Shown one piece after another: positions 46,701 through 54,787 of a DNA stretch of 64,000 bases. The notes under the pieces were generated by a model. The model ran no database searches, was not told where the DNA came from, and saw only the letters and a list, made by a program, of their open reading frames with translations. Numbering within the stretch: the stretch's first letter is position 1; each line of letters starts with the position of its first letter. Made by a program: the position numbers and the translations under genes. This stretch comes from Novosphingobium sp. (lineage in GTDB: Bacteria; Pseudomonadota; Alphaproteobacteria; Sphingomonadales; Sphingomonadaceae): contig NZ_JBCNLP010000001.1 in NCBI RefSeq assembly GCF_039595395.1, forward strand, positions 2,046,001 to 2,110,000, read 5' to 3'.

Positions 46701-47499
46701 GAAGACGGGCGACACCGCCTCGCTGGAAAAGCTGCATGAAGAGGCCATCGTCGAAAAGACCCAGCGCATGGGCATGATGACCGATGGCCACTGGTGGTCC
46801 GATCGTGTGGAAACGCCTTCCGACATTCTGCAGCGTGAGCGTCTGGGCGGCGTTGCTCTTGTGCGCGGGCAATATTGGCCCGGCAATCTGGTGAGTTGGC
46901 GCTTTGCTGAGCCCGATGCCGGCGACAAGGTGGCTCTGCTCGTCAGCAGCACCACGCCCGATCATATCCGCATCAAGGGGTGGAACACCACTGACCATAT
47001 CCAGCAAGCCACCATGTCCACCTGGGATATCCCGCCCGGCGAATGGAGCATGCAGGTCGGGCAGGGCACGCCGGTCACCGTCAGGCTGGAGCGCAGCGCC
47101 AGCGTGCCGGTGCAATTTGCGGCCGGTGGCGAAACCACGATCGAACTGAAGCTGGTGAAAGCCGGCACGCCGGTCGACCAGCGCCCCGATCTGGGCATCG
47201 GGCAGGATGATGTGAAGGTCGCCGGGGGCAAGGTGGAGGTGACGGTGCACAGCCTTGGCGCTGTCGCCACCGGCGGCGGCACGGTGACACTGCTGGGCGC
47301 GGATGGTGCGGTGCTGGCCTCGCAGCCGCTGGGATCCTTGCCCGCGCCGACTGACCTGCTGCCCAAGACGCAGACCTTGCGCTTCACCCTGAACCCGGTG
47401 ATCGCCCGCAAGGGGCTGACTGTCCGCGTGGCGCTGCCCGGCGATGCGCCGGAAATTACCATGCTGAACAACAAGGTGACGGTGCCTGCCGAGAAGTAA
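43702..47499 (+). CDS. large secreted LamG-domain protein, putative polysaccharide-active enzyme of unknown family
   Basis: A 1265-residue protein with a signal peptide (MRPLVTASLLALALASYTAP, cleavage near AMA). Residues about 30-260 form a LamG/concanavalin-like domain (GTLSFFWRSRTP, HIAFAWDETQGVRLFVDGHEVA, LDEIRVYDRMLD). A middle beta-rich part (about 270-600) is followed by a predominantly helical region (about 620-1090) with WWIDERQVPYGDFGGGISDD, NGLGYITTDELHAYEEG and WEWQKPYSFSVVHGP, resembling alpha-toroid (six-hairpin) glycosidases in texture. The C-terminus is beta-rich. I cannot name a catalytic family. The ATG at 43702 has AAAGGA eight bases upstream. The pectin and fucosidase neighbours suggest plant polysaccharide breakdown. 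Confidence 0.85.
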   Translation: MRPLVTASLLALALASYTAPAMASPDKVEPHADGLLFRASLDHDFRADVAGGDAIPNFRSGVTITPDGAMGGAARWADDGYVAWKAPGNMQAARGTLSFFWRSRTPVGEAPFVIFRAGFADHTSWDMAFLRIDWNGHGFDAFVTDANLSRLRVSWTIPQAPSPTAWEHIAFAWDETQGVRLFVDGHEVARKDQKADLDSGLDGFGMAGRVLSPHQVQSRYNFTRGSDLDEIRVYDRMLDTPDIAALAAKGEVRAAPAPDASAQRIAWLHRYGWDQGDPPALESGTTSIRKVEFADAKDMKERMWKGVDGIAETTWPGVYNRSRLPGRDDYFELPDWNVYVEGGKRYDLTVPPGEQVNRVEIRGAAYGRLDWSGADGKASLLAQRPKGVVRSVTSFAQKQGGTLSFTNEMQEQPIQEIWAYDVGAGKEPEGSFKLSYAVDSRLSPRIAPLASLNDFIAGRYPANERSTVLAMPAGGVKAAVGAGSAGGGGANALPAHPDPIVHILIPASFGEAKADQPLARAWDYGWQNMHDGLDGVAIDLPALHVTPGKSGLIPLNIRIKDPIWPQRDMIDVSVSVKPGEAHTLWLDLRDRILSNDSLYLTVASGAADFNAASLDGTKIRLIFKPRDEAIKEHVADRLQQVKDNWAYLVEEHTASMRAGLYARLHGDVTDLLRVDPDNVEGRTYWADIDYRPENLPKVALPAIPQGVPGWAARQLQDLGLVRHFVNWWIDERQVPYGDFGGGISDDTDLVQQWPGLALMGVEPDKINASVRALSDAVYKNGMIVNGLGYITTDELHAYEEGLNSNGERLYLNWGEPKAVERLMETAKALQSVILKNPTGHMHFASNWYGARKIYREGPWEWQKPYSFSVVHGPILVGLYNGNPAAKGLVTGLMDGLLAHGKQDAKGLWQFPNDINWRSDEERVGDGGGASLPPQAAWAAWRLTGDTRYLRPIDTILAKGGLNALNQFDGNGFAQLPDGAALLAKASPSSTGGFGRYAAWLKTGDTASLEKLHEEAIVEKTQRMGMMTDGHWWSDRVETPSDILQRERLGGVALVRGQYWPGNLVSWRFAEPDAGDKVALLVSSTTPDHIRIKGWNTTDHIQQATMSTWDIPPGEWSMQVGQGTPVTVRLERSASVPVQFAAGGETTIELKLVKAGTPVDQRPDLGIGQDDVKVAGGKVEVTVHSLGAVATGGGTVTLLGADGAVLASQPLGSLPAPTDLLPKTQTLRFTLNPVIARKGLTVRVALPGDAPEITMLNNKVTVPAEK

Positions 47500-47506
47500 G
47501 GGCGGG

Positions 47507-47531
47507 GCGGGCGCGGCAACACCGCGCCCGT
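47507..47531 (+). terminator. GC-rich hairpin between convergent genes (possible terminator)
   Basis: CGGGCGCGG (47508-47516) pairs perfectly with CCGCGCCCG (47522-47530) around a 5-base loop, directly after the stop of the LamG gene and followed by TCTTGTC. It lies between two converging coding ends, so it could act for both strands, although the U-tract is poor. Confidence 0.55.
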
Positions 47532-47535
47532 CTTG

Positions 47536-48312
47536 TCAGGTCAGCGCCCGGTCGAGATGGGTGTAGCCGCCATCCGGCACGATCCACTGCCCTGTGGTGT
47601 GTGAGGAACGCTCCGACAGCAGAAAGACCACCATATCGGCGATTTCGCGCGCCTCGGTCATGCGCTGGCCCAGCGGGATTTTGCTGGTGATGCTTTCCAG
47701 CTTGGCCTGAGGATCGTCGAAGCTGTCGAGCCAGCTTTCGTAGAGCGGCGTCATCACCTCGGCGGGCAGCACGGCGTTGACCCTGATCCCATCGGGCAGC
47801 AGCGCGGCGGCCCATTCGCGGGTCAGCCCCAGTTGCGCCGCCTTGGCCGCGACATAGCCGCTGGTGCCGCCTTGGCCCGTCAGCGCCGTCTTGGATGAGA
47901 TGTTGACGATGGCGCCCCGGCTCTCGCGCAGATGGGGCAGGCAGTGGTGCACCATGCCATAATAATGCGCCAGATTGGCCTGCACCGAGGCGGTAAAAGC
48001 TTGCGTGCCCTTGTCCAGCCCCACCCCATCGTTGGTTCCCGCATTGTTAACCAGACCATGGATGCCATGACCATGCGCGGCAATGGCGGCGATGGCGCTT
48101 TTGCAGGCGGTATCGTCGGTGAGATCGGCCTGAATGAAGATCAGCTCGGGTTGCAGGGCGCGCAGCCTTGCTTCAAAATCCGGCTGCAACGGGCTGCGCC
48201 CGATGATCGCGGGGATCGCGCCCTCTTCTGCCAGCACGGTGGAGATTGCCCCGCCAATCCCTGCTCCGCCGCCGGTGACGATGACGACTTTGCCATCGAG
48301 CCCCAGCTTCAT
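47536..48312 (-). CDS. L-fucose dehydrogenase (SDR family)
   Basis: A 258-residue short-chain dehydrogenase. It has the Rossmann motif VVIVTGGGAGIGGAIS, the NNAG motif in LVNNAGTNDGVGLDKG, catalytic Ser in NISSKTALTGQGGTSG and YVAAK with Tyr and Lys. The wording MTPLYESWLDSFDDPQAKL and the C-terminus DGGYTHLDRAL closely match, from memory, the Burkholderia-type L-fucose dehydrogenase that oxidises L-fucose to the lactone with NAD(P)+. Its start overlaps the stop of the fuconate dehydratase gene (ATGA). It is the last gene of the fucose operon. Confidence 0.85.
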   Translation of the reverse strand: MKLGLDGKVVIVTGGGAGIGGAISTVLAEEGAIPAIIGRSPLQPDFEARLRALQPELIFIQADLTDDTACKSAIAAIAAHGHGIHGLVNNAGTNDGVGLDKGTQAFTASVQANLAHYYGMVHHCLPHLRESRGAIVNISSKTALTGQGGTSGYVAAKAAQLGLTREWAAALLPDGIRVNAVLPAEVMTPLYESWLDSFDDPQAKLESITSKIPLGQRMTEAREIADMVVFLLSERSSHTTGQWIVPDGGYTHLDRALT

Positions 48313-49586
48313 GCGTGCACCCGGTAATCGCGCAAGCTCTCCGCGCGCATTTCGATGGAGAAGCCCGGCGCCTCGGGCGCCACATAGGCGGCATCGCGGA
48401 TGACGCAGGGTTGGAGGAAATGCTCATGCAGATGGTCGACATATTCGGCCACGCGCCCCTCCTGCGTTCCCGAAAAGCACAGATAATCAATCATCGAGAG
48501 ATGCTGGACATATTCGCACAGCCCCACCCCGCCCGCATGGGGACAGACGGGCAGATCATATTTGGCGGCCAGCAGCAGCACGGCAAGGATCTCGTTCACC
48601 CCGCCGAGGCGGCAGGCGTCGATCTGCACCACATCGATGGCACCAGCCATGATGAACTGCTTGAAGAGGATGCGGTTCTGGCACATTTCGCCGGTCGCCA
48701 CCTTCACCGCGCCGATGTTCCGGCGGATGCGGGCATGGCCAAGCACATCGTCGGGGCTGGTCGGTTCCTCGATAAACCATGGCTCGGCGAAGGCGAGGGC
48801 ATTGACCCACTCGATGGCCTGATCGACCTCCCACACCTGATTGGCGTCGATCATCAGCTTGCGGTCGGGGCCCATCACCTCGCGTGCGATGCGCAGGCGG
48901 CGGATGTCATCCTCCAGATCGCGGCCGACCTTCAGTTTTACATGGGTGAAGCCCTCATCGACGGCTTCCTGAACCAGACGGCGCAGCTTGTCGTCCGAAT
49001 AGCCCAGCCAGCCCGCGCTGGTGGTGTAGCAGGGGTAGCCCTCGCGACGCAGATGGGCGATGCGCTCGGCCTTGCCTTCGGCGCGCCGGGTCAGCAGGTC
49101 CAGTGCTTCCTCGGGCGTGATAGCATCGGTGAGGTAGCGAAAGTCGATGGCGCGCACCAGTTCCTCGGGGCTCATCCCGGCGACCAGTTGCCACACCGGC
49201 TTGCCCACCGATTTGGCCCAGAGATCCCACACGGCATTGACCACCGCGCCGGTCGCCAGATGGATCGCGCCCTTGTCCGGCCCGATCCAGCGCAACTGGC
49301 TGTCCCCGGTGATATGGCGCCAGAAGCGGCCCGGATCCTGCGCGATCCATGCCAGATCGAGGCCCGCCACAAGGGGGCGCAAGGCCTCGATGGCGGCAAC
49401 GCAAATCTCATTGCCGCGCCCGATCGTGAAGGTCAGCCCATGCCCCTCCAGCCCCGGCTGATCGGTGGCGAGGATGACATAGGCCGCCGAATAATCGGGA
49501 TCGGGGTTCATCGCATCCGATCCGTCGAGGCTTTCGCTGGTGGGGAAACGGATGTCGAGCGTCGTCAGGCCGGTAATCTTCGTCAT
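48309..49586 (-). CDS. L-fuconate dehydratase (enolase superfamily)
   Basis: A 425-residue enolase-superfamily dehydratase converting L-fuconate to 2-keto-3-deoxy-L-fuconate. It starts VRFPTSESLDGSDAMNPDPDYSAAY-like, the hallmark of FucD. It carries the catalytic Lys in THVKLKVGRDL, metal-ligand acids in MIDANQVWEV, WFIEEPTSPDDVLGH and ATGEM, and the catalytic His in CPHAGGVGLCE. The start is placed at 49586 (TGATG overlap with the preceding dehydrogenase); the open frame upstream is a shadow of that gene. Strong similarity to the Xanthomonas enzyme makes the call secure. Confidence 0.94.
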   Translation of the reverse strand: MTKITGLTTLDIRFPTSESLDGSDAMNPDPDYSAAYVILATDQPGLEGHGLTFTIGRGNEICVAAIEALRPLVAGLDLAWIAQDPGRFWRHITGDSQLRWIGPDKGAIHLATGAVVNAVWDLWAKSVGKPVWQLVAGMSPEELVRAIDFRYLTDAITPEEALDLLTRRAEGKAERIAHLRREGYPCYTTSAGWLGYSDDKLRRLVQEAVDEGFTHVKLKVGRDLEDDIRRLRIAREVMGPDRKLMIDANQVWEVDQAIEWVNALAFAEPWFIEEPTSPDDVLGHARIRRNIGAVKVATGEMCQNRILFKQFIMAGAIDVVQIDACRLGGVNEILAVLLLAAKYDLPVCPHAGGVGLCEYVQHLSMIDYLCFSGTQEGRVAEYVDHLHEHFLQPCVIRDAAYVAPEAPGFSIEMRAESLRDYRVHA

Positions 49587-50329
49587 CACATCACCGTCCA
49601 TCCGCCGTCGATGACGGCTGTTGTGCCCGTGGTAAAGCGGCTCTCGTCCGAAGCGAGATGCACCGCCAGCGCGGCGATTTCCGAGACTTGCCCCAGTCGT
49701 CCCACCGGCTGGCGGGCGCTGAACTGGGCGTGGCTTTCCTCGAAGCTGATGCCGGCCGCCTCGGCATGGGCGTGCACACGGGCGAGCAGGGACGGGCTCT
49801 CCACCGTGCCGGGGCAGATGGCGTTGCAGCGGATGCCCTGAGCCACGAAATCGGCGGCGACCGCTTTGGTCAGCCCGATGATTGCGGCCTTGCTGGCGCC
49901 ATAGGCGAAGCGGTTCGGCACGCCGATCAGCGAGGATGCCACCGAGGCGACATTGACGATCGATCCGCCGCCTGCCGCGATCATGCCGGGCAGATAGAGC
50001 TTGATCAGCCGGAACATGGTGGTGGCGTTCAGCGCAAAGGACCGTTCCCAATCCTCTTCGCTGCATTCCAGCACCGAGCCGACGGCGACCATTCCTGCGC
50101 CGTTGAACAGGATATCGACCGGGCCGGTCGCGGCGGCAAGCTGTTCCAATGCCGCAAGGTCCAGCAGATCGATGGCATGGGCGTTGACGCCCTCCAGCGT
50201 GGCCAGTCCGGCGCCATCCAGATCGACGGCATGCACGGTGGCGCCCTCGGCATGGAAAGCCTCGGCCACGGCGCGACCGATGCCTGCGGCGGCGGCCGTC
50301 ACGAGAGCGGTTTTTCCTTTCAGTCTCAC
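49586..50329 (-). CDS. 2-keto-3-deoxy-L-fuconate dehydrogenase (SDR family)
   Basis: A 247-residue short-chain dehydrogenase oxidising 2-keto-3-deoxy-L-fuconate to the 2,4-diketo acid. It shows GKTALVTAAAAGIGRAV, the NGAG motif, VNVASVASSLIGVPNRFAYGASKAA and CNAICPGTVESPSLLARV, ending ASDESRFTTGTTAVIDGGW. This wording is typical of fucose-pathway KDF dehydrogenases. The start is taken as GTG 50329, where the protein begins RLKGKTALV and CAGGA stands upstream. It lies 19 bases after the GH95 gene and overlaps the dehydratase start by one base. Confidence 0.88.
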   Translation of the reverse strand: MRLKGKTALVTAAAAGIGRAVAEAFHAEGATVHAVDLDGAGLATLEGVNAHAIDLLDLAALEQLAAATGPVDILFNGAGMVAVGSVLECSEEDWERSFALNATTMFRLIKLYLPGMIAAGGGSIVNVASVASSLIGVPNRFAYGASKAAIIGLTKAVAADFVAQGIRCNAICPGTVESPSLLARVHAHAEAAGISFEESHAQFSARQPVGRLGQVSEIAALAVHLASDESRFTTGTTAVIDGGWTVM

Positions 50330-50348
50330 AATAACGATCCTGTTCTGT

Positions 50349-52715
50349 TTACGCCTGACGCAGCGCCGGGCCGAGAAGGCGGGCAGGGCGTCCGGGGGCG
50401 ATGTCGATGTCGATGCTGGCGCCGCCGGTGACGATGCGGCGGCGGCCCGGCAGGGTGGTTCGGATGGTGGCGCTGTCGAGTTGCCCATCGCGCCAGTTCA
50501 CATCGACTAGGCAGCAGCCCCGCGCGCGCAGCCCCCGGATCGAACCGGTCGGCCAGGCCTTGGGCAGGGCGGGCAGCAGGCGGATTTCATCGCCCAGGCT
50601 TTGCATCAGCATCTCGGTCATGCCCGAGGCGCCGCCGAAATTGCCGTCGATCTGGAAGGGCGGATGCGCGTCGAACATGTTGGGGTAGGTACGTTCCGGC
50701 CCCAGCAGGAAGCGCAGGATGCTATGGGCATGATCGCCCTGTCCCAGCCGCGCCCAGAGATTGATGCGCCATGCCGTGGCCCAGCCCGTGGCACGATCGC
50801 CCCGGATCTCCAGCGATCTGGCGGCGGCGGCGGCAAGCTCCGGCGTCTTGTGGATGTCGATCTGATGGCTGGGGAACAGGGCGTAAAGGTGGCTGACATG
50901 GCGATGGTGGATGTCACCGGCATCCATGTCCCAATCCTCTTGCCATTCCTGCAACTGCCCGGCCTTGCCGATCTTGCTGGGGGCCAGTTTGGCGCGTGTT
51001 TCGCGGAGCTGCCCGGCAAAGGCGCCGTCCAGCCCGAGAATGCTGGCCGCCTGTGCCGTCTGGTCGAACAGGTCGCGCAGGATTTCCATATCCATCGCCG
51101 GCCCCGCGCAGAGGGACGAGCCATGCCCATGGTTGTTCTCGGGCGACATGGAGGGGTTGGTCACCAGAAAGCCCGAGCGCGGGGCCTTCACCAGCACATC
51201 GAGGAAGAACTCCGACGCGCCCTTCAGCAGCGGATAGACCGAGGCGAGATAGGCTTTGTCCCGGCCATAGTCATAATGGTCCCACAGATGGGTGCACAGC
51301 CATGCTCCGCCCATCGGCCACATGCCGAATTTGGCGCCGTCGATGGGGGCTGTCGCGCGCCACAGATCGGTGTTGTGATGGGTGACCCAGCCGCGCGCGC
51401 CATACATCTTGCGCGCGGTCACCGCGCCGGTGATGGCGATGTCGCGCACCAGCGCGACCAGTGGCTCGACGCATTCGGGCAGGTTGGTCGGCTCGGCGGG
51501 CCAGTAGTTCATTTCGGTGTTGATGTTGATCGTGTATTTCGATCCCCATGGCGGATTGGTGCTGTCGTTCCACAGGCCCTGCAGCGTGGCCGCCTGCCCG
51601 CCCGCGCGTGAGGACGAGATCAGCAGATAGCGCCCATACTGGAAATAGAGCGCCGCCAGCGCCGGATCATCGGAGGTTTCCGAACTGCGGATGCGCGCAT
51701 CGGTGGGCTGCGCGGCAGTGGGGCTGGTGCCGAAATCGACGGCGACGCGGCGGAACAGCGCCTGATGATCCGCCGAGGCGTCTCTGGCGATCGGCACGAA
51801 ACCGCGCGCGGCGGCCTTGATGATCTGCGCGCTGGTGATGGCGGTGGGATCGCCATTCACCTTGTCGAAGCGCTGATAGCTGGTGGCCATGGCGACCAGC
51901 AGGACGACTTCGCTGGCTCCGCGTATGGAGAGTTTGCCATCGGCGGAGGCGATCTTCCCGCCTTTGGTGATAGCCTTCAGTCTGGCCTCGAAGCGCAAGG
52001 CGCCGGGGATGCCGTTGCTGTCGTCATTATGGCCGGACAGGACAAGGCCATCGGTGCCTTGCGCATGGACTGAGGCGCGCTTCTGGGGCGAGGTGATGCC
52101 GCAATCGAGATCGATGCGGCCCGGTCCCTCGGCTGTCAGGCGGATCGCGATCACCTGATCGGGGTGCGAGGCTAGAACCTCGCGCCGATATTGCGTGCCG
52201 TTGCGGGTAAAGCGCGTGGTGCTGATCGCGGCATCCAGATCCAGCTCACGACGATAGCCGGTGGCCTGAGCATCGTCGAAACCGGGCATGTCGAGCAGCA
52301 GATTGCCCAGCGCCTGATAGGCGCACTGGCGTTTCGGCGTGCCCAGCAGATCGCTTTCGGCCAGCTTCTCGGCCTCTTCGTATTGGCCATCGAAAATCAG
52401 TTGGCGGACGCGGGGCAGAGCTTCCTTCGCCGCCGGATTGACCGGCTGATAGGGCCCGCCGCCCCACAGCGTGCTTTCGTTGAGCTGGATGCGTTCCTGC
52501 CCCAGCCCGCCGAAGATCATCGCGCCAAGACGGCCATTGCCGACCGGCAGTGCCTCGGTCCAGACCTTGGCGGGTGCCTGATACCATAGCTGGTTCGCCT
52601 CGGCCGCAGGCGTTGCCGACCAGACGAGATCCGGCGCAATGCCCAGAGCGGTCAGCGCCGCGGAAGCGCCGCCGATGGCCTGGCGACGGGTGAGGGGGAA
52701 GCTGGTCTCGGTCAC
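50349..52715 (-). CDS. Tat-exported alpha-L-fucosidase, glycoside hydrolase family 95
   Basis: A 788-residue inverting 1,2-alpha-L-fucosidase-type enzyme. A twin-arginine leader LTRRQAIGGASAALTALG targets it for export. GH95 features are WTEALPVGNGRLGAMIFGG, QLNESTLWGGGPY, the catalytic Asn region WVTHHNTDLWR, the acid in LVTNPSMSPENNHG and DGNFGGASG towards the C-terminus, in an (alpha/alpha)6 barrel. The start is set at GTG 52715 with a GGCAGGG site; a TTG at 52733 would add six residues. It is the first gene of the fucose operon and probably releases fucose from xyloglucan or rhamnogalacturonan side chains. Confidence 0.93.
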   Translation of the reverse strand: MTETSFPLTRRQAIGGASAALTALGIAPDLVWSATPAAEANQLWYQAPAKVWTEALPVGNGRLGAMIFGGLGQERIQLNESTLWGGGPYQPVNPAAKEALPRVRQLIFDGQYEEAEKLAESDLLGTPKRQCAYQALGNLLLDMPGFDDAQATGYRRELDLDAAISTTRFTRNGTQYRREVLASHPDQVIAIRLTAEGPGRIDLDCGITSPQKRASVHAQGTDGLVLSGHNDDSNGIPGALRFEARLKAITKGGKIASADGKLSIRGASEVVLLVAMATSYQRFDKVNGDPTAITSAQIIKAAARGFVPIARDASADHQALFRRVAVDFGTSPTAAQPTDARIRSSETSDDPALAALYFQYGRYLLISSSRAGGQAATLQGLWNDSTNPPWGSKYTININTEMNYWPAEPTNLPECVEPLVALVRDIAITGAVTARKMYGARGWVTHHNTDLWRATAPIDGAKFGMWPMGGAWLCTHLWDHYDYGRDKAYLASVYPLLKGASEFFLDVLVKAPRSGFLVTNPSMSPENNHGHGSSLCAGPAMDMEILRDLFDQTAQAASILGLDGAFAGQLRETRAKLAPSKIGKAGQLQEWQEDWDMDAGDIHHRHVSHLYALFPSHQIDIHKTPELAAAAARSLEIRGDRATGWATAWRINLWARLGQGDHAHSILRFLLGPERTYPNMFDAHPPFQIDGNFGGASGMTEMLMQSLGDEIRLLPALPKAWPTGSIRGLRARGCCLVDVNWRDGQLDSATIRTTLPGRRRIVTGGASIDIDIAPGRPARLLGPALRQA

Positions 52716-52832
52716 ATCCCTGCCTTTGCGCAAGGGGAGAAGGGCGCTCGCATGGTTTCGACCTGCTTTGGGCTGCCGGCGTGCATCGCTCTCTCCATCC
52801 TGTTTTGCCAGCGGTAATGCATCATATTTTTG

Positions 52833-52931
52833 TCAGATGTAAAAGTAATTTTTATATTTAGCGGATATCGCAAGGGCCATTCAGCCACTGGTGCTGATTT
52901 TGATTTGCGGCAGTTGCTTTCACATGTAAAA
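52833..52931. promoter_or_regulatory. two near-identical direct repeats in the fucose intergenic region (possible operators)
   Basis: TCAGATGTAAAA at 52833-52844 and TCACATGTAAAA at 52920-52931 differ by one base and lie 87 bases apart between the GH95 gene and the alcohol dehydrogenase remnant. The region is strongly AT-rich compared with the surroundings. They are candidate binding sites for the IclR-type regulator encoded nearby, but no experiment or comparison supports this yet. Confidence 0.4.
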
Positions 52932-52963
52932 AGGCGAGTCACGGAAACCGGCGGACATGATGC

Positions 52964-53377
52964 ATGAAAGCGATCATCTGCGAAGCGCCCATGAAGCTGA
53001 CCCTGCAGGACCGAGCAGCCCCGCAAGCCGGTCCTGACGAGGCGCTGATCCGCATCCGCCGCGTGTGGCTGTGCGGCACGGATTTTCATATTTTCAAAGG
53101 CAATCAGCCCTTCCTCTCCTATCCGCGGGTGATAGGGCATGCCGGGTGCGGGCGAGGCTGTGCTGGTCAGCGTCATCAAGGACGACATCACCTTCAGCGA
53201 CCCGGATTTCACAAGCGCAAAAAGGCGCTGATCGGCAGCCGCAACGCGCTGCGTGAAGATTTCCAGCAGGTTATCGATTGTCTGGCGGACGGCACCATTC
53301 CCACCGAGCCATTACACACGCATAGTTTCGAGCTGGAGATCCAGCCGTCGATCATGAAGGCCATCGGTCGTTTCTGA
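52964..53377 (+). pseudogene. zinc-type alcohol dehydrogenase remnant (internal deletion, frame restored)
   Basis: Codons 1-59 match the start of MDR zinc alcohol dehydrogenases: KAIICEAPMKLTLQDRAAP, VWLCGTDFHIFKGNQPFLSYP and RVIGH, with the first zinc ligands. After 53140 the gene jumps. In frame +1 it reads GEAVLVSVIKDDITFSDPDF, then near 53210 one missing C returns it to frame 0 with HKRKKALIGSRNALREDF and a normal C-terminus. About 200 internal residues, including the cofactor domain, are gone. It stays open but cannot be functional. It sits between GH95 and fucP, so it probably belonged to the fucose pathway. Confidence 0.85.
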
Positions 53378-53429
53378 GACGGGCTGATCCGCAAAAGCGG
53401 GCAGCCTCAAGCCACGGGAAGGAGAGGAT

Positions 53430-54755
53430 ATGGACAGCGCGATCACGGTGCCTGCCCCGCCCGGAGACGGGCCCAAAAGCGCGAGCGTGGATGGACGGTT
53501 TATCACCCAGGGCTATGAGCTGGGCTTTGTGGTGATCACCAGCCTGTTTATGCTCTGGGCCATTGCCAACAATTTCAACGATATCCTGATTCGGCAGCTT
53601 CAGAAGGCGCTGGCGCTCGATCGCGCTCAGGCGGGGTTTATCCAGTTTGCCTTCTATCTCGGCTATTTCTGTATGGCCTTGCCCGCCGGGCTGGTGGCGC
53701 GCCGGTTTGGCTATCGGGTGGGGATCATCGTCGGGCTGCTGCTTTACGCGGGCGGGGCGCTGCTGTTCTATCCGGCCTCTTATATGGGGCGCTATGGGCC
53801 GTTTTTGCTGGCGCTGTTCGTGCTGGCTTCGGGCGCCGCCTTTCTGGAGACCAGCGCCAACCCCTATATCGCCAGCTTCGGAGACCCCAGCCGCGCCTCG
53901 CAGCGGCTGAATTTCGCTCAGGCTTTCAATGGGCTTGGCGCGGTGATCGCGCCCGTGCTGGGCGGCATGTTCATTTTTTCGGGCGTTGAGCGCAGCCATG
54001 CCGAACTCGCGCTGATGAGCGCGCAGGATCTCTCTGCTTATCGCGCTTTCGAGGCGGCGATGGTGCGTATGCCCTATCTGGTGCTCGCAGGCGTGGTGAT
54101 GGTGATCGCGCTGGCCGTGGCCCAGGTCCGCCTGCCGAGCCTGTCCAGGCGACGGGGCGGGGACGATGCCTCGCCGAAGGCCGGATGGCTGCTGCGCCAG
54201 CCGGGGTTGCTGCCGGCGGTGGTGGCGCAGTTTTTCTATGTGGGCGCTCAGGTCGGCGTCTGGAGCTTCTTTGTCGATTTCGTGAAGGAGATGCAGCCAG
54301 AGGTTTCCGAACGCCATGCCGCCTATCTGCTCTCCTTCAGCCTGTTCCTTTTCATGATCGGCCGCTTTTCGGGCGCGGCGCTGATGCAGAAGGTGGAGGC
54401 GAGCCGGCTGCTGCTGCTCTATGCCGGGGCGGGCGTGCTGCTCAGCCTTGGTGCGGCGGCGGGATCGGGCGTGGCGGCGGTGGTGGCGCTGTCGGCGACC
54501 AGCTTTTTCATGTCGATCATGTTCCCCACGATCTTTGCGTTGGGGATCGCGCGACTGGGCGCTGCTGCCGCGATGGGGGCGCCGCTGATCGTAATGGCGA
54601 TTGTGGGCGGGGCGGTGTTTCCGCCCCTGATGGGGTTCCTGTCGCAAGTCTCGGGATCGCTGCGGCTGGCGATGCTGGTTCCGGCGCTATGCTTTGCAGT
54701 GGTGCTGCTTTTCGCCCTGACCCAGCAGCGGATCACGCAGGAACCCGAAGCCTGA
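53430..54755 (+). CDS. fucP: L-fucose:H+ symporter FucP (MFS)
   Basis: A 441-residue major-facilitator permease with 12 predicted helices. FucP features are FMLWAIANNFNDILIRQLQKAL with the transport-critical Asp in the first helix, and ASGAAFLETSANPYIASFG with the conserved Glu in helix four, then LNFAQAFNGLGAVIAPVLG and the C-terminal IFALGIARLG and VGGAVFPPLMG. It imports L-fucose with a proton. It is downstream of the dehydrogenase remnant on the same strand and converges on the IclR gene. Confidence 0.93.
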   Translation: MDSAITVPAPPGDGPKSASVDGRFITQGYELGFVVITSLFMLWAIANNFNDILIRQLQKALALDRAQAGFIQFAFYLGYFCMALPAGLVARRFGYRVGIIVGLLLYAGGALLFYPASYMGRYGPFLLALFVLASGAAFLETSANPYIASFGDPSRASQRLNFAQAFNGLGAVIAPVLGGMFIFSGVERSHAELALMSAQDLSAYRAFEAAMVRMPYLVLAGVVMVIALAVAQVRLPSLSRRRGGDDASPKAGWLLRQPGLLPAVVAQFFYVGAQVGVWSFFVDFVKEMQPEVSERHAAYLLSFSLFLFMIGRFSGAALMQKVEASRLLLLYAGAGVLLSLGAAAGSGVAAVVALSATSFFMSIMFPTIFALGIARLGAAAAMGAPLIVMAIVGGAVFPPLMGFLSQVSGSLRLAMLVPALCFAVVLLFALTQQRITQEPEA

Positions 54756-54765
54756 CCCTGCGAGC

Positions 54766-54787
54766 GGGCGGGCTGATCAGCCCGCCC
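54766..54787. terminator. perfect 22-base palindrome between fucP and the IclR gene (bidirectional terminator-like)
   Basis: GGGCGGGCTGA (54766-54776) is followed directly by its exact inverse (54777-54787). The palindrome spans the stop codon of the IclR gene and lies 11 bases past the fucP stop. It could fold as a GC-rich hairpin on either strand; U-runs are absent. It might also be a protein site, but its position favours termination. Confidence 0.55.

Noticed and set aside
48309..50066. An apparent 585-codon fusion of a dehydrogenase and the fuconate dehydratase
   Set aside because: The first 160 codons are the wrong frame of the upstream dehydrogenase gene. The dehydratase has its own start at 49586.
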